The notes under the pieces: generated by a model
Database searches by the model: none
What the model was told of the DNA's origin: nothing
Seen by the model: only the letters and a program-made list of their open reading frames with translations
Source of the DNA: Deinococcus peraridilitoris DSM 19664
GTDB taxonomy: Bacteria > Deinococcota > Deinococci > Deinococcales > Deinococcaceae
NCBI RefSeq assembly: GCF_000317835.1
Contig: NC_019793.1
Location: forward strand, 1,071,001 to 1,135,000
Length of the DNA: 64,000 bases
Direction of reading: 5' to 3'
In this document: piece by piece, positions 1-10,033 of the stretch
How positions within the stretch are numbered: position 1 is the first letter of the stretch
How the letters are laid out: the number at the start of each line of letters is the position of its first letter
Program-made: the position numbers and the translations under genes

Positions 1-197
1 GTGACCCCACCAGGCAGCGCAGGTCACGCAGGTGACTGACGGGCGTTGGAGCGTCGTGGAGTTCGGTCATGCTGCACCCAGTCTGCATCACCAAGGGACG
101 TCACCGAGCACCACATCGGGCTGGGCTTGTCGGACGTCTGAGGCGTTAACGTCAAAGCGTTCGATAATCACACTGAACTTTTGAAGCTCGCCGAACC

Positions 198-661
198 TCA
201 GCCTGCTTCCCAGGCGGGAAAGTCCACCTGACGCGTCACCGTCCGCACCACGCCGCGCTTACTACACGACCAGTCCTCCAGCGCCACCCGAGCGTCGGGC
301 AGAAGTGGCGACGGGAGCTCCGTCAGGGTTCGCCACTCGACGCGTTCAACCTCGTTGGAGTTCACCACGCTCGGCGTCCCCTGTTCGCTGCGAACGAGGA
401 ACACATGGACGAGCACGTCCGGCCATCCACCGCCCCTCAGGAGGTACATCCCGACGAGCGCCTCCACCTGGACGTCAAGACCGACCTCCTCGCGTGCCTC
501 CCGTTCGGCCGCCACAATGGGTGTCTCCCCGACGTCGACGGCCCTCCCGGCAGGCCCCATAAGCGGTAACCATAAGCCTGCCGGACGAGCAGCACCCTTT
601 TCGAGTCATCGAAGATCAGGCCGGCAGCGCAGGCTCGTGGTGAGGACATCATGCCCATCAT
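198..661 (-). pseudogene. Nudix hydrolase, frameshifted
   Basis: Two overlapping minus-strand reading frames together make one Nudix protein. The upstream part (from 661) carries the N-terminal strand and ends in WGLPGG. The downstream part (to 198) carries VDVGETPIVAAE-REAREEVGL. Adding one base in the short C/G-rich stretch at about 541-549 rebuilds a perfect Nudix box (G-x5-E-x7-REAREEVGL) of the Mg2+-dependent nucleoside-diphosphate-X hydrolases. As written the gene is broken by a one-base loss, either a real mutation or a sequencing error. The restored protein would be about 155 residues, normal for a small Nudix enzyme. The substrate cannot be predicted. The start could also be a later ATG near 649. 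Confidence 0.75.
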
Positions 662-885
662 CTGCGCAGGCGTCTTCCACTCGCGTGATTACGGGTGAGC
701 TGGCGAGCGGACGTCGGCTTGACATGAGGTTGAGAAGGTCTGACCTCGCACAGCCTTATGCAACACGGGACTGTAGTGGTCATCGGGCCCCGTACTTACC
801 GCGTAATCCTTCCGTTTCGCAGCATTCCTGCATCCGGCTACTTTAAGCTCCGCGCCGTCACAAAATCGAATAAGGTGAGTGAGCG

Positions 886-1653
886 ATGAAAATAAAAGCT
901 GCTGTGCTGTTGCTTGCCCCCGTAGCTCTCACCCTCTCAGCGTGCGGTGGAACCTCAGGACCCTCCACGCCTCCAGCAGTCAGCGTCAGCAGTATCGACG
1001 GTTCCGTACAGAACTGGAACCGAAGCGGTGGAGCGGTTCGTACTCGTGGCCCCAGCGCCACCGCCACCATGGAGACATCTGGTCAGTTCTCCATGGCACT
1101 GCCGTCCAGCAGTGCCGTCACGCCCTATCTTGCTCCCTCACAAAGCTCGGTCATCAATGAAAGCGGTTGCACAGGTGGTTTCACCTCCAAGGACCAAAGC
1201 GCCCAGGGGTATAGCTTCTCCCAACTCGCGGTGTACCACAACGGCACCTACGTGAAAGACGTGGTTTCGGTCTCGGCAACCATCAAGGAGAACACCAGCA
1301 CGCGCTTTGTCGCGGACGGTACAGGCAGCATGTGGCTTTACATGGACCGCCCTAATTACCTGGGAGGCTCCATCACGTGCACAGGAACATACGAGGGTAT
1401 GGCCACCACGGTCAAGATGGGCATGAACGTCAACGTCACGACTGGCTGGAACCTCATCGACATGAAAATGAATGTTACTGCCACGCCCTCAGCAGCAAGC
1501 ATGACTTTCAACCTGACAAACAGCGCGAACCACGCGACCAGTTGGAGCGACAGCAGCGGCAACATGTTTGCCATGTCTTCCACCACCCCGAAAGTGGGAC
1601 ACGTCCCCGAATTTCACAACGTGCTGAGTCGCATTCAGCCGTTTGGCAAGTAA
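886..1653 (+). CDS. Putative secreted lipoprotein, function unknown
   Basis: The 255-residue product opens with a lysine-containing n-region, a hydrophobic stretch and the lipobox LSAC at residues 17-20, so it should be lipidated on Cys20 and held at the cell envelope. A low-complexity Ser/Thr/Pro linker follows. The rest is rich in Ser, Thr, Gly and Met with beta-strand-like alternation and contains two further Cys residues near CTGG and TCTG that could form a disulphide. AAGGTGAG lies 8-15 nt before the ATG and is a good ribosome binding site. I recognise no family. The gene stands alone and an IS982 element inserted just downstream of its stop. Confidence 0.7.
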   Translation: MKIKAAVLLLAPVALTLSACGGTSGPSTPPAVSVSSIDGSVQNWNRSGGAVRTRGPSATATMETSGQFSMALPSSSAVTPYLAPSQSSVINESGCTGGFTSKDQSAQGYSFSQLAVYHNGTYVKDVVSVSATIKENTSTRFVADGTGSMWLYMDRPNYLGGSITCTGTYEGMATTVKMGMNVNVTTGWNLIDMKMNVTATPSAASMTFNLTNSANHATSWSDSSGNMFAMSSTTPKVGHVPEFHNVLSRIQPFGK

Positions 1654-1720
1654 TTCAACACTTGCAGGATAAGCAAATCAACTTGCACACCCCGTTTAGG
1701 GATGGGTTTGTGCCGAGGGC

Positions 1721-2551
1721 ATGCAGGAGAGCAAGAATGGGGTCGGTATGTGCAGATACCGACCCCATCGCAGTTTAGGCCAGCGGGAAGTCATTCGGCG
1801 CCTGCACCGTTGGGCCAAGAAGCACTTCGGCGACACCAAGTACCGTCCGCATCAAAAGGTCAGCGACGCCCTCTTGGTCGCGCTCCACCTGAGCCGCCTC
1901 GTCTACAAGCACGCTTATCCTTCAATTTGGTGGGGGTTGTTGCGTGAAACGCGTCCGTGGTTGCCCAGCTACCGACAGGCCGGGCGTAGCCCGACCTTCG
2001 GTACGCAAGCCTTCACCCGGATGCAGAAAGTGCTGGACACTCTGGTGGCGGTAGCCACGCCCAACCAGCGCTTACAGCAAGTCGTGATTGACTCGGCGCC
2101 GCTTCCGGTGTGCCGCCCAAAACGCATGGCGCGTTGCACTTTTCCAGAGGCACGTTGGGGTTACGCGACCCAAGGCGAGTTTTACGGCTTCAAGCTGCAC
2201 GTTTGGATCACGCCAAGCGGGCAGATCGTGCAATACGCGCTGCGTCCCGCCAACCTGCACGACACCACGGTGGCCTTTGAACTCAATCGGCGTTGGGGTG
2301 ATTTTGGCACGCCCAAGATCATTGGAGACAAAGGCTATTGCTGCTTGGGCTTCGTGTTTCCACCCAAGAAGAACACGACCTACGACACGGGCTGGCGTCC
2401 CGAGATTCACGGCCCGATGCGCAAACGTGTCGAGACGGTCTTTTCGCAACTGGTCGAGGCGCATCTGCGTGTTGGCCAGCTCAAAACGATGGCCTCACTC
2501 CGCCTCAAGGTCGTGCTGGCCGTCCTGGCCCACAACCTCGCCCATCCCTAA
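1721..2551 (+). CDS. IS982-family DDE transposase
   Basis: The 276-residue enzyme would catalyse cut-and-paste or copy transposition of its element. Family signs are the first catalytic Asp in VIDSAPLPVCRPKR, the block YGFKLHVW, the second Asp in GDKGY, and the catalytic Glu in RKRVETVFSQL followed by LAHNLAHP. The frame is open to the element end, so the enzyme may be active. The start is uncertain. ATG 1721 lies 1 nt after a GAGGG. ATG 1748 (MCRYR) lies inside a strong hairpin and about 18 nt after AGGAG at 1725-1729. Length suits the family with either start. Confidence 0.85.
   Translation: MQESKNGVGMCRYRPHRSLGQREVIRRLHRWAKKHFGDTKYRPHQKVSDALLVALHLSRLVYKHAYPSIWWGLLRETRPWLPSYRQAGRSPTFGTQAFTRMQKVLDTLVAVATPNQRLQQVVIDSAPLPVCRPKRMARCTFPEARWGYATQGEFYGFKLHVWITPSGQIVQYALRPANLHDTTVAFELNRRWGDFGTPKIIGDKGYCCLGFVFPPKKNTTYDTGWRPEIHGPMRKRVETVFSQLVEAHLRVGQLKTMASLRLKVVLAVLAHNLAHP
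1737..1768 (+). repeat. Perfect 13-bp stem hairpin over the transposase start
   Basis: ATGGGGTCGGTAT and its exact complement flank a 6-nt loop GTGCAG. The hairpin covers the candidate start codon at 1748 and lies just after AGGAG. In mRNA reading into the element from outside it could hide the start. Confidence 0.7.
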
Positions 2552-2564
2552 ACGAGGTTTGCAC

Positions 2565-3048
2565 ATCGACTTTTCCCACGGGTGCTACACCCTCTGCGGT
2601 GGTTTCAAGTTCTTCAGCAAGAGCGACATTTCGTTTCGTTTTTGCCAATGACCGTCAGCTCTCGCAGGCCAGCCGTTTCCGCCCGGCACTCCAGAGGGTC
2701 GTGCCCACATCCCGTTGAAGGGCCCTCGGAATCGAGGGTCACTTCCTTGTGGCCTGCTGAATCCCACGGCGTTGCCCTTCACATTCACGTGCCTTGTGAT
2801 CGCTTTCGAGACGACGGCAAATCACGCGCTGGGTTTGCGCGAACCGACTGTTCTCACGCACGGTGCCCCGCAGCGCGGCCACTCACCCGTGGCGGGCTCC
2901 CTGGCCAACCATCCGGCCAAGTCCCTCGTTGCCGAAGGAGCCGTGATCGTCTGCGCCTTGAAGAAGAGCAACAAGCCTGAAAGAGTAAGGCGGCATCCCG
3001 GCGGTGAAGCGTCAGAGCGCCGCGCCTTGGGCGCTCACGGAGGTCACG
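2565..3048. other. Gene-poor spacer right of the IS982 element
   Basis: About 480 bp between the element and the next gene. The open frames in it look like chance frames of GC-rich DNA: no family motif, no good ribosome binding site and no continuation across the element. I see no transposon remnant or RNA gene. A ribosome binding site for the next gene (ACGGAGG) lies at the end. Confidence 0.45.
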
Positions 3049-4380
3049 GTGTATTCCCGGCTTGGTACTCGCCTGATTGACATGCTCCACAGCTTCTGGT
3101 TCCTGCCCAGCCTGATGGTGCTGCTCAGTGCCCTGCTTGCCGAAGGTGTCATCACGCTCGATGAACGCCTCGGATACCGAACCGTCGACTGGCTTTTGCT
3201 GTTTCGGGGCAGCGTCGAGAGTGCTCGCGCGCTGCTCGGGGGCATTGCTGCGTCGATCTTCGGGGTGGCCAGCACGGTTTTCAGCATTACCATCGCCGCC
3301 CTGAGCGTCGCGTCCAACCAGATGGGTCCACGTCTGATGGAGAGCTTCACGCGTGACTGGCGCAACAGTGCCTCGCTGGGCGCGCTGCTTGCCACCGTCG
3401 GGTACACCTTCATCATCCTGCGCTACGTTCAGGAGCAGAGTGCTCCCGGAGTGGCCGGTTTCGTTCCGCATCTCGGCGTGACGCTCGCACTTCTGCTGAC
3501 CTTCATCAGTCTCGGTGTGCTGATTTTCTTCATTCATCACGTTGCCACCAGCATCAACGTGGGATATGTCATTCGTCTGGTGCATGACGACCTGATCCGC
3601 ACCCTCGAGCAGCAAACGATCCCAGGCGAATGCCAGGACCAGCTGCCTGCCGAGCCGCCGCCCCTGGTGAACGCGGAGGGGATCGTCGCGCCGCACAGCG
3701 GGTACCTTCAGAGTGCCGACGTGCGCCAGCTCGTCCGCCTGGCACAGCGTCACGACACCGTGATTCGCTTGCTTGTCCGGCCAGGCGATTTTGTGCGAAA
3801 AGGCGTGCCCGTTGCCCTGGCCACGGCGGGGCCACCCAAGGAAATCACGGCGGCAATGACCATCGGGCGGGCCCGCACCACCAACCAGGACGTCGAGTAC
3901 GCCGTTCGCAAGCTCGTCGAGGTCGCTTCCCGCGCGCTCTCTCCAGGGCTGAACGACCCGTACACCGCCATGGCCGTCCTCGATCATTTGGGGGACGCCT
4001 TGTGCTTTTTGCGTGACCGCGGTCTTTCCGGCGGGCGACATGAGTGCGACGGTCAAGTCAGACTGTTCATCCCCGTACCGGACTTTCAGGGCCTGGTGGG
4101 AACGATGTTCGACCTGATCCGGCAGTATGGCAAGACCCACCCGGCCGTGATGATCCGCATGATCGACGTGCTCACGCAGGCATGCGCCTGTCTGACGGAC
4201 CCGACGCGGCGCGACGTTCTTCGCCTGCACGCGACGCTTGCGCGGGATGAAGCGCTGGAGAACACCTGGGCGCCGTATGACCGGGACGCCATCGAGCGGC
4301 ACTATGAGCGCTTCGTGCGTACCTTCGAAGAGCGCCCGGGAGGTTCGGGCGGTCCTCGTCCGGTAGAGCAGCACCAGTGA
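3049..4380 (+). CDS. DUF2254-type membrane protein
   Basis: The 443-residue protein matches the DUF2254 family of predicted inner-membrane proteins. Four hydrophobic segments fill roughly the first 190 residues. They include the stretch GVASTVFSITIAALSVASNQ followed by MGPRLMESFTRDW, which is typical of the family. A soluble C-terminal domain follows, with blocks LSPGLNDPYTA and YGKTHPAVMIRMID. The biochemical role is unknown. I chose GTG 3049 because CGGAGG lies 5-6 nt upstream; an in-frame GTG at 3004 has no such site. The gene appears to be single, with a histidine kinase gene 130 bp downstream. Confidence 0.8.
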   Translation: MYSRLGTRLIDMLHSFWFLPSLMVLLSALLAEGVITLDERLGYRTVDWLLLFRGSVESARALLGGIAASIFGVASTVFSITIAALSVASNQMGPRLMESFTRDWRNSASLGALLATVGYTFIILRYVQEQSAPGVAGFVPHLGVTLALLLTFISLGVLIFFIHHVATSINVGYVIRLVHDDLIRTLEQQTIPGECQDQLPAEPPPLVNAEGIVAPHSGYLQSADVRQLVRLAQRHDTVIRLLVRPGDFVRKGVPVALATAGPPKEITAAMTIGRARTTNQDVEYAVRKLVEVASRALSPGLNDPYTAMAVLDHLGDALCFLRDRGLSGGRHECDGQVRLFIPVPDFQGLVGTMFDLIRQYGKTHPAVMIRMIDVLTQACACLTDPTRRDVLRLHATLARDEALENTWAPYDRDAIERHYERFVRTFEERPGGSGGPRPVEQHQ

Positions 4381-4510
4381 CCTGACCGGCGTGACGCCTA
4401 CCTGAGGCGGCGAAAGTCTTCCTGTTGGCTTGCTGACGGCAGGCGAGGCTGAGGTTGGCACTTCCACTGTTTGGGACCCGGTTTCAACGAGTGCACGTTA
4501 TTCTGTCGTC

Positions 4511-6655
4511 ATGCCCGACTCCGTGGAAAGCACTGACATCCGGCTGAACCAGCAGGTCGCCGCGCTGGACGCCTTTGTGCGCTTTACGGAAGTTGTCGGC
4601 AGCTCCACGGGTCCCTTCGAGCTCGCCCGCGAGGCAATCAACGTGCTTGACACACGCTTTCATGACGCGAGCGTGGCGTACTACGAACTCGAGAATGGCC
4701 TGTGGAAGGCCAAGGTATACTCGGACAACATTCCCGCCGAACTGCTGGCCATCGTCACGGCCGGGCTTCCTTCTGACCTGCCCGTGATCGCCGAGGTGCT
4801 GCGAACACGCGAGCCTTCGTTCATTGACGGCTGGAAACCCGAGCAGGGAGGGGTCGAACATTCCGAGGTGTACGGTGCGACCGCACTGTATCCGTTGATC
4901 GTGAGCGGTGAGGTGCGCGCTTTGCTGTCCGCCGGGCTGAAGTTCTCGCGCCGCTGGTCTCAGCGCGACAAGGCAGTGCTGCGGGCGGTCGGCAAGAGCC
5001 TGACCCTGGCCCTGGAACGCGCGGCGACCTCGGAGCGGCTCGTCGCCCAGAACGCCGAACTCGAAGCGCGCACCCGTGCGCTGGAAGCGTTCGCTTCGCT
5101 GACGCGCGATTTGAGCCAGGCCAACAACCTGCAAACGCTGGTCCGCATTGCACAGGACGTGGTGCTGTCGATGCTGCCCGAAGGCTACGCGGTGTTCTTC
5201 GAGCTGCATGGCGACACCTGGCGCCTCACCGTGCAGAGCGGCGACCTGCGCAATCCGGCGCTGCAGGCCGCCGTGGACGCCGGCCTGCCGTACGCTTCGG
5301 CAGGCAATCTGATCACGCCCTGGACCACCCGGCAGGCCTTCTACCAGGACGAGTACGACACGAAGACCGACAACCTGGAGGACCTGGTCGCGCACGTCGG
5401 TACCACGGCCACCTTGCCCGTACTGGTCGGTGGCGTGCCCGTGGGCGTGTTCGCGGTGGCCCTGTTCGACACGCGGCGCTGGGCGCCAATCGACCGGGCG
5501 GTGCTGGAAACCGTCGTTCGCAACCTGGGAATTGCCGCCGAAGGCGTGAAGGGCGCCGAACAGCTTCTCGAGCGTACCCGCGAGGTGGAGCGCTGGCGTC
5601 AGCGTTATGAGGTGGCCGTGCGAGGCTCCGGTCACCTGCTGTACGACTGGGACCCGGCCACCGATGTGATCGTGTACGGCGGTGCCGCCGAGAGCATCAC
5701 CGGGTACACCACCGAAGAACTCGCGGGAAATCTGCAAGACTGGACCGAGCGGCTCGTTCACCCTGAGGACCGGGCGGCGTTTTTACGCGAGGTCGCCCGT
5801 GTGGTCGAGACCGGAGACGCTTTTCGGCTGGAGTTTCGGTTGGTGCGCAAGGACGGCAGCGTTCGCGATGTGGAGGACGAAGGCTATTTCATGCGAGACG
5901 ATCAGGAACAGGTCACGCGCCTGGTCGGCCTGGTCAAGGACGTCACGGAGCGCCGGCAGACCCTCGCGGCCCTGCGCCGCAGCAACGCGGAGCTCGAACA
6001 GTTCGCGCATATCGCTTCGCACGACCTGCAGGCGCCCATTCGTGCGGTGACGAGCTTTGCGGATGTGCTTGCCCGCCGCTACGGCGCTCAGGTCGATGAG
6101 CGCGGCCAGATGTACCTGCGCCAGATCGCCGAGAACGGTGAGCACATGAAGCGGCTGCTCGACGACCTGCTGACCTACTCGCGCGTGACCAGCGAGCAGC
6201 GGCCCTTCGTGCAGGTGAACGCCAACCTCATTTTCGACGCGGTGGTGAGCAGGCTTGCCCCCGAGACCGAAGCCCTCGGCGCACAGGTCACCCGGGAGGA
6301 TCTGCCCACCGTGCTGGCCGATGCGCAGCAGCTCGACCAGTTGCTGCAAAACCTCGTCTCGAACGCCCTCAAGTACCGCCGCGAAGGCGTGGCGCCCGTG
6401 GTCAGGCTGACCGCACGCCGGGATGGAATGGCGTGGCGCTTTGCGCTGCGAGACAACGGCATCGGGATCGAGCACCAGTACTTCGAGCGGATCTTTCAGA
6501 TGTTTCAGCGTCTGCATGGACGTGGCCAGTTCGAAGGAACCGGTGTCGGGCTGGCCGTGTGCCAGAAGATCGTGGCGCGCCACGATGGACGGCTGTGGGT
6601 CGAAAGCAGCCCGGGAAAGGGCAGCACCTTTCTCTTCACCTTGCCGGGAGCCTGA
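4511..6655 (+). CDS. Soluble sensor histidine kinase (GAF-GAF-PAS-HisKA-HATPase)
   Basis: A 714-residue kinase with no membrane segment, so probably cytoplasmic. Two GAF-like sensor domains (about residues 20-180 and 200-360) are joined by a coiled coil rich in Glu and Arg. A PAS/PAC domain follows at about 375-500. The phosphoacceptor helix holds [12 protein letters not shown], the form seen in phytochrome-like kinases. The ATPase domain shows [14 protein letters not shown] (N box), DNGIGIE (G1) and GTGVGLAV (G2). The GAF domains lack an obvious bilin-binding Cys, so this is not clearly a phytochrome. No response regulator is adjacent, so it is an orphan. ATG 4511 was preferred to an upstream TTG at 4430 because the protein motifs begin after it. 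Confidence 0.85.
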   Translation: MPDSVESTDIRLNQQVAALDAFVRFTEVVGSSTGPFELAREAINVLDTRFHDASVAYYELENGLWKAKVYSDNIPAELLAIVTAGLPSDLPVIAEVLRTREPSFIDGWKPEQGGVEHSEVYGATALYPLIVSGEVRALLSAGLKFSRRWSQRDKAVLRAVGKSLTLALERAATSERLVAQNAELEARTRALEAFASLTRDLSQANNLQTLVRIAQDVVLSMLPEGYAVFFELHGDTWRLTVQSGDLRNPALQAAVDAGLPYASAGNLITPWTTRQAFYQDEYDTKTDNLEDLVAHVGTTATLPVLVGGVPVGVFAVALFDTRRWAPIDRAVLETVVRNLGIAAEGVKGAEQLLERTREVERWRQRYEVAVRGSGHLLYDWDPATDVIVYGGAAESITGYTTEELAGNLQDWTERLVHPEDRAAFLREVARVVETGDAFRLEFRLVRKDGSVRDVEDEGYFMRDDQEQVTRLVGLVKDVTERRQTLAALRRSNAELEQFAHIASHDLQAPIRAVTSFADVLARRYGAQVDERGQMYLRQIAENGEHMKRLLDDLLTYSRVTSEQRPFVQVNANLIFDAVVSRLAPETEALGAQVTREDLPTVLADAQQLDQLLQNLVSNALKYRREGVAPVVRLTARRDGMAWRFALRDNGIGIEHQYFERIFQMFQRLHGRGQFEGTGVGLAVCQKIVARHDGRLWVESSPGKGSTFLFTLPGA

Positions 6656-7049
6656 ATGCCCTCTCCTGAATGCCCGCTTCGGTGAGGTGAGCAAAACCAC
6701 CGTGCCCCGCTTCGATCCGGTCTGTTGACTGCACGTGCAGGCCAGGCAGCCCATCGCTCATCATGGCAGCCTGCCTCTTTGACGCCGGAAGGCCGCCGGT
6801 CTTATGATGGCATGACGCGATCGGCCACCTGATCAAGACGCCGACCTGTGGCCGGGCCCTGCCCGGCAAGTTATGCCGGCGACCGCCTGTAGGCGGTCGT
6901 CACGAGGTTTCCTGATGCAATTCGCACGACCAACTGGCATTCAATGGCCTCGCGCTTCGGCGAGGTTCGACCTTCGCCCGCACGCAGCCGACGTCTTTGG
7001 CCTTTTCGCCCTGAGTGGATGCTGCGGCGTGAGGATCTAGCGCCCTCGT
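6656..7049 (+). other. Long structured leader region of dnaB
   Basis: 394 bp without a gene. It contains a palindrome CTGCACGTGCAG (6729-6740), a strong promoter (6779-6808) and then three hairpins: GCCGGGC-CCT-GCCCGGC (6851-6867), CGACCGCC-TGTA-GGCGGTCG (6880-6899) and CCTCGC-6 nt-GCGAGG (6948-6965). The predicted transcript has about 235 nt before the dnaB start, unusual in a genome where many genes are leaderless. Confidence 0.55.
6779..6808 (+). promoter_or_regulatory. Sigma-70-type promoter for dnaB
   Basis: TTGACG (6779-6784), an 18-bp spacer and TATGAT (6803-6808). Both boxes are one base from consensus. The predicted start near 6815 gives a leader of about 235 nt. Confidence 0.65.
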
Positions 7050-8392
<1,343 letters not shown>

Positions 8393-8393
<1 letters not shown>

Positions 8394-8989
8394 TGAGCGC
8401 AGACACCATTGCCGCGCCGCAGCGCCGGCGCCGGCGTCGGCGTGGCGGCAACAAGTCGGGAACAGGCACCGCGCTACAGGCGGCACCCAAGGTTCCCAAG
8501 GTCGCCTCCCCCACCTTGCGCATCGGCGTCGGCGTGGTGGTGCTGCGCGGCGATACGGTACTGCTGGTGCGCGAGCGGGGCCGCTGGAGCCTTCCCAAGG
8601 GTGGTCTCGATCCGCACGAACTGGTTGCCGAGGGCGCGAGGCGCGAGGCGCTGGAAGAAACCGGGCTGGAAGTCGAGATTCGCGAGCTGGCCTTTACACT
8701 CGAATTTCACGCACAGACCTGGGGACATCACCTGCAGTTCTTTTTTCATGCCCGCGAAACAGGGGGTGAACTCGGCCCGCAGGACCCGGACAAGGAAGTT
8801 CAGGAAGCGCGTTTCGTTCCGATACGGGAGTTGCGCGAGTACGTGCGTTTCCGTCCGCGGCTGCTTTCGCTTGAAGCGTGGCTCAAGGAGCGTCGGGCAC
8901 GGCATTTCGTATTCGACCTCGACAAGGAACCGGCCATGTTGCGTCAGCGCCGCCGGGTCGCGGCGTCCGAAGGTGTGACGTCTTCCTGA
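8393..8989 (+). CDS. Nudix hydrolase with basic N-terminus
   Basis: 198 residues. The first 35 are very basic (a run of seven Arg) and look like a nucleic-acid or ribosome-binding tail. The Nudix fold begins at about residue 42, with the Nudix box GGLDPHELVAEGARREALEETGLEV carried at about residues 69-93 (G-x5-E-x7-REALEETGL, all catalytic residues present). A C-terminal region with LREYVRFRPRLLSLEAWL follows. It probably cleaves a nucleoside-diphosphate-linked substrate; the substrate is unknown. Its start overlaps the dnaB stop, which suggests joint expression with the helicase, for example nucleotide clean-up tied to replication (inference). Confidence 0.85.
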
Positions 8990-9032
8990 ACTTCGGATAC
9001 CCACCAAGATGACCTGAAATTACCGTGCGACC

Positions 9033-9063
9033 ACGCAGAACGTGAGCGGACGTTCTGCGTTTT
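9033..9063 (+). terminator. Terminator after the dnaB-nudix pair
   Basis: An 11-bp stem ACGCAGAACGT / ACGTTCTGCGT with a 6-nt loop, followed by TTT. Confidence 0.7.
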
Positions 9064-9093
9064 CGTGTGGCACGTGCAACGCAAGAGGTGTTC

Positions 9094-9102
9094 TGCTATC
9101 AT
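9094..9102 (+). promoter_or_regulatory. Extended -10 promoter, leaderless type
   Basis: TGC-TATCAT with the last T 6 nt before ATG 9109, so transcription should start at or beside the start codon. Confidence 0.6.
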
Positions 9103-9108
9103 CAGAAT

Positions 9109-9306
9109 ATGAAGTCGCGATTTAGTGAGGATTTTCCGGCCAGCGGTCGCGGCTATGAGCACGTCTGTCCGCACTGCGGCGACCTGCTGCAACTGCACGA
9201 AATGCGAGACGGCGATCAGGCCTACTGGTGCCAGCGCTGCGAGCGTGGCCACCGTGCGGGCGACCTGCCAGTGCAGGCCTTGAGACCACTGCAGACCGCC
9301 ATCTGA
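9109..9306 (+). CDS. Small zinc-ribbon protein
   Basis: A 65-residue protein with two Cys pairs, CPHC near residue 20 and CQRC near residue 42, spaced as in a single zinc ribbon. A polar N-terminus rich in Arg and Phe precedes it. The role is unknown; such ribbons often bind nucleic acid or act as partners of larger enzymes. ATG 9109 was chosen over an in-frame upstream codon because an extended -10 box ends 6 nt before it, which implies a leaderless mRNA. It lies just after a terminator and before the SDR-nrdR pair, and is probably its own transcription unit. Confidence 0.65.
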   Translation: MKSRFSEDFPASGRGYEHVCPHCGDLLQLHEMRDGDQAYWCQRCERGHRAGDLPVQALRPLQTAI

Positions 9307-9340
9307 ACGGGCAGCCCGAAACGCCCTTCACACGCTGCGC

Positions 9341-9346
9341 TATGCT
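9341..9346 (+). promoter_or_regulatory. -10 box, leaderless type
   Basis: TATGCT, then 6 nt, then GTG 9353 of the SDR gene. Confidence 0.5.
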
Positions 9347-9352
9347 GGGCAC

Positions 9353-10033
9353 GTGAGTTCTTCTCTCGACGCTCAAGTGATCGCCGTGACCTCGGCCGAC
9401 CAGGGGTACGGGCGCACCTTGGCTCAGGCACTTGCCCGCGCAGGTGCCAGCGTCGTGCTGATCGGCGGGAATGTCGAGACCCTCGCGCAGCTCGCCTCGC
9501 ACATCGAATACGAGGGCGGCACTGCCATTCCCATCAAGGCGGACGTCGGCGTACCGCTGGACTGGTTGAGCGCCCAGGATCGCGTGCTGGAAATCTTCGG
9601 GGCGCTGCACGGCGTGGTTCACCTCGCCGACAAGCGCGCCCACAGCGCCTTTCCGATGATCAGCGAGGGCGAATGGATGGACCTCTTCAACTGCAACGTG
9701 AAATCCAGCGTGGGCATCACGCAGGTGCTGCGCCGACGCCTGCCGGGGACGTGGCTCACATTGATCGGCCCGCACCTCGACGAAAACGGTCTGCACGCCC
9801 ATCCACAGCGCGGTGCCATTCGCGGCCTCGTCGAACATGCCCACCGTGAAGATCTGCGCCTGAACGTCCTGCTCCCCTCGCGCGCTTCCGGCGGAGAAGA
9901 GCACGATCGCCCGCTGTCCGAAGCGGTGATCGCCCTGGCTTCGCGCGAACTGCAGCACATTCGCGGCACGGTCATCGACGTACCCATGCCCTCTGTCCCG
10001 AAGGACCGTCCGGCGGATTTTCTCAACCGATGA
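9353..10033 (+). CDS. SDR-family protein lacking the catalytic Tyr-Lys
   Basis: The 226-residue Rossmann protein has the short-chain dehydrogenase layout: a cofactor loop TSADQGYGRTLA near residue 13, KADVG near residue 63, and the strand LHGVVHLADK. Where active SDRs have YxxxK, this protein reads HPQRGAIRGL, so the catalytic Tyr and Lys are both missing. It may bind NAD(P) without catalysis or act as a regulator (inference). GTG 9353 is 6 nt after a TATGCT box, suggesting a leaderless mRNA. The stop overlaps the nrdR start by 4 nt (ATGA), so the two proteins are coupled. Confidence 0.75.
   Translation: MSSSLDAQVIAVTSADQGYGRTLAQALARAGASVVLIGGNVETLAQLASHIEYEGGTAIPIKADVGVPLDWLSAQDRVLEIFGALHGVVHLADKRAHSAFPMISEGEWMDLFNCNVKSSVGITQVLRRRLPGTWLTLIGPHLDENGLHAHPQRGAIRGLVEHAHREDLRLNVLLPSRASGGEEHDRPLSEAVIALASRELQHIRGTVIDVPMPSVPKDRPADFLNR

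Larger units (their letters stand above)
1683..2564 (+). mobile_element. IS982-family insertion sequence
   Basis: An element of about 880 bp holding one transposase gene. The ends are 24-bp inverted repeats (1683-1706 and the complement of 2541-2564) that agree at 21 of 24 positions and share the core CGTTTAGGGATGGG. The transposase stop codon lies inside the right repeat. The flanks carry ATCAAC (1677-1682) and ATCGAC (2565-2570), a possible 6-bp target duplication with one mismatch. IS982 elements are typically close to 1 kb with one DDE transposase, which fits. Confidence 0.8.

Noticed and set aside
1..197. Possible end of a gene at the left edge
   Set aside because: All frames close quickly and none shows a family motif.
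2854..4467. Long minus-strand frame of 537 codons opposite the DUF2254 gene
   Set aside because: It is the antisense shadow of a GC-rich gene, with no family motif and no ribosome binding site.
4484..5761. 425-codon minus-strand frame opposite the histidine kinase
   Set aside because: Antisense shadow; composition rich in His, Gln, Arg and no recognisable domain, while the plus strand holds clear kinase motifs.
6803..6820. TTATGATGGCATGAC as a radiation/desiccation response motif
   Set aside because: The right half does not give CATAA at the proper spacing; only the left half matches.
6841..6965. tRNA or known small RNA in the dnaB leader
   Set aside because: A GGTTCGA-like string occurs but no acceptor, anticodon or D arm can be built around it.
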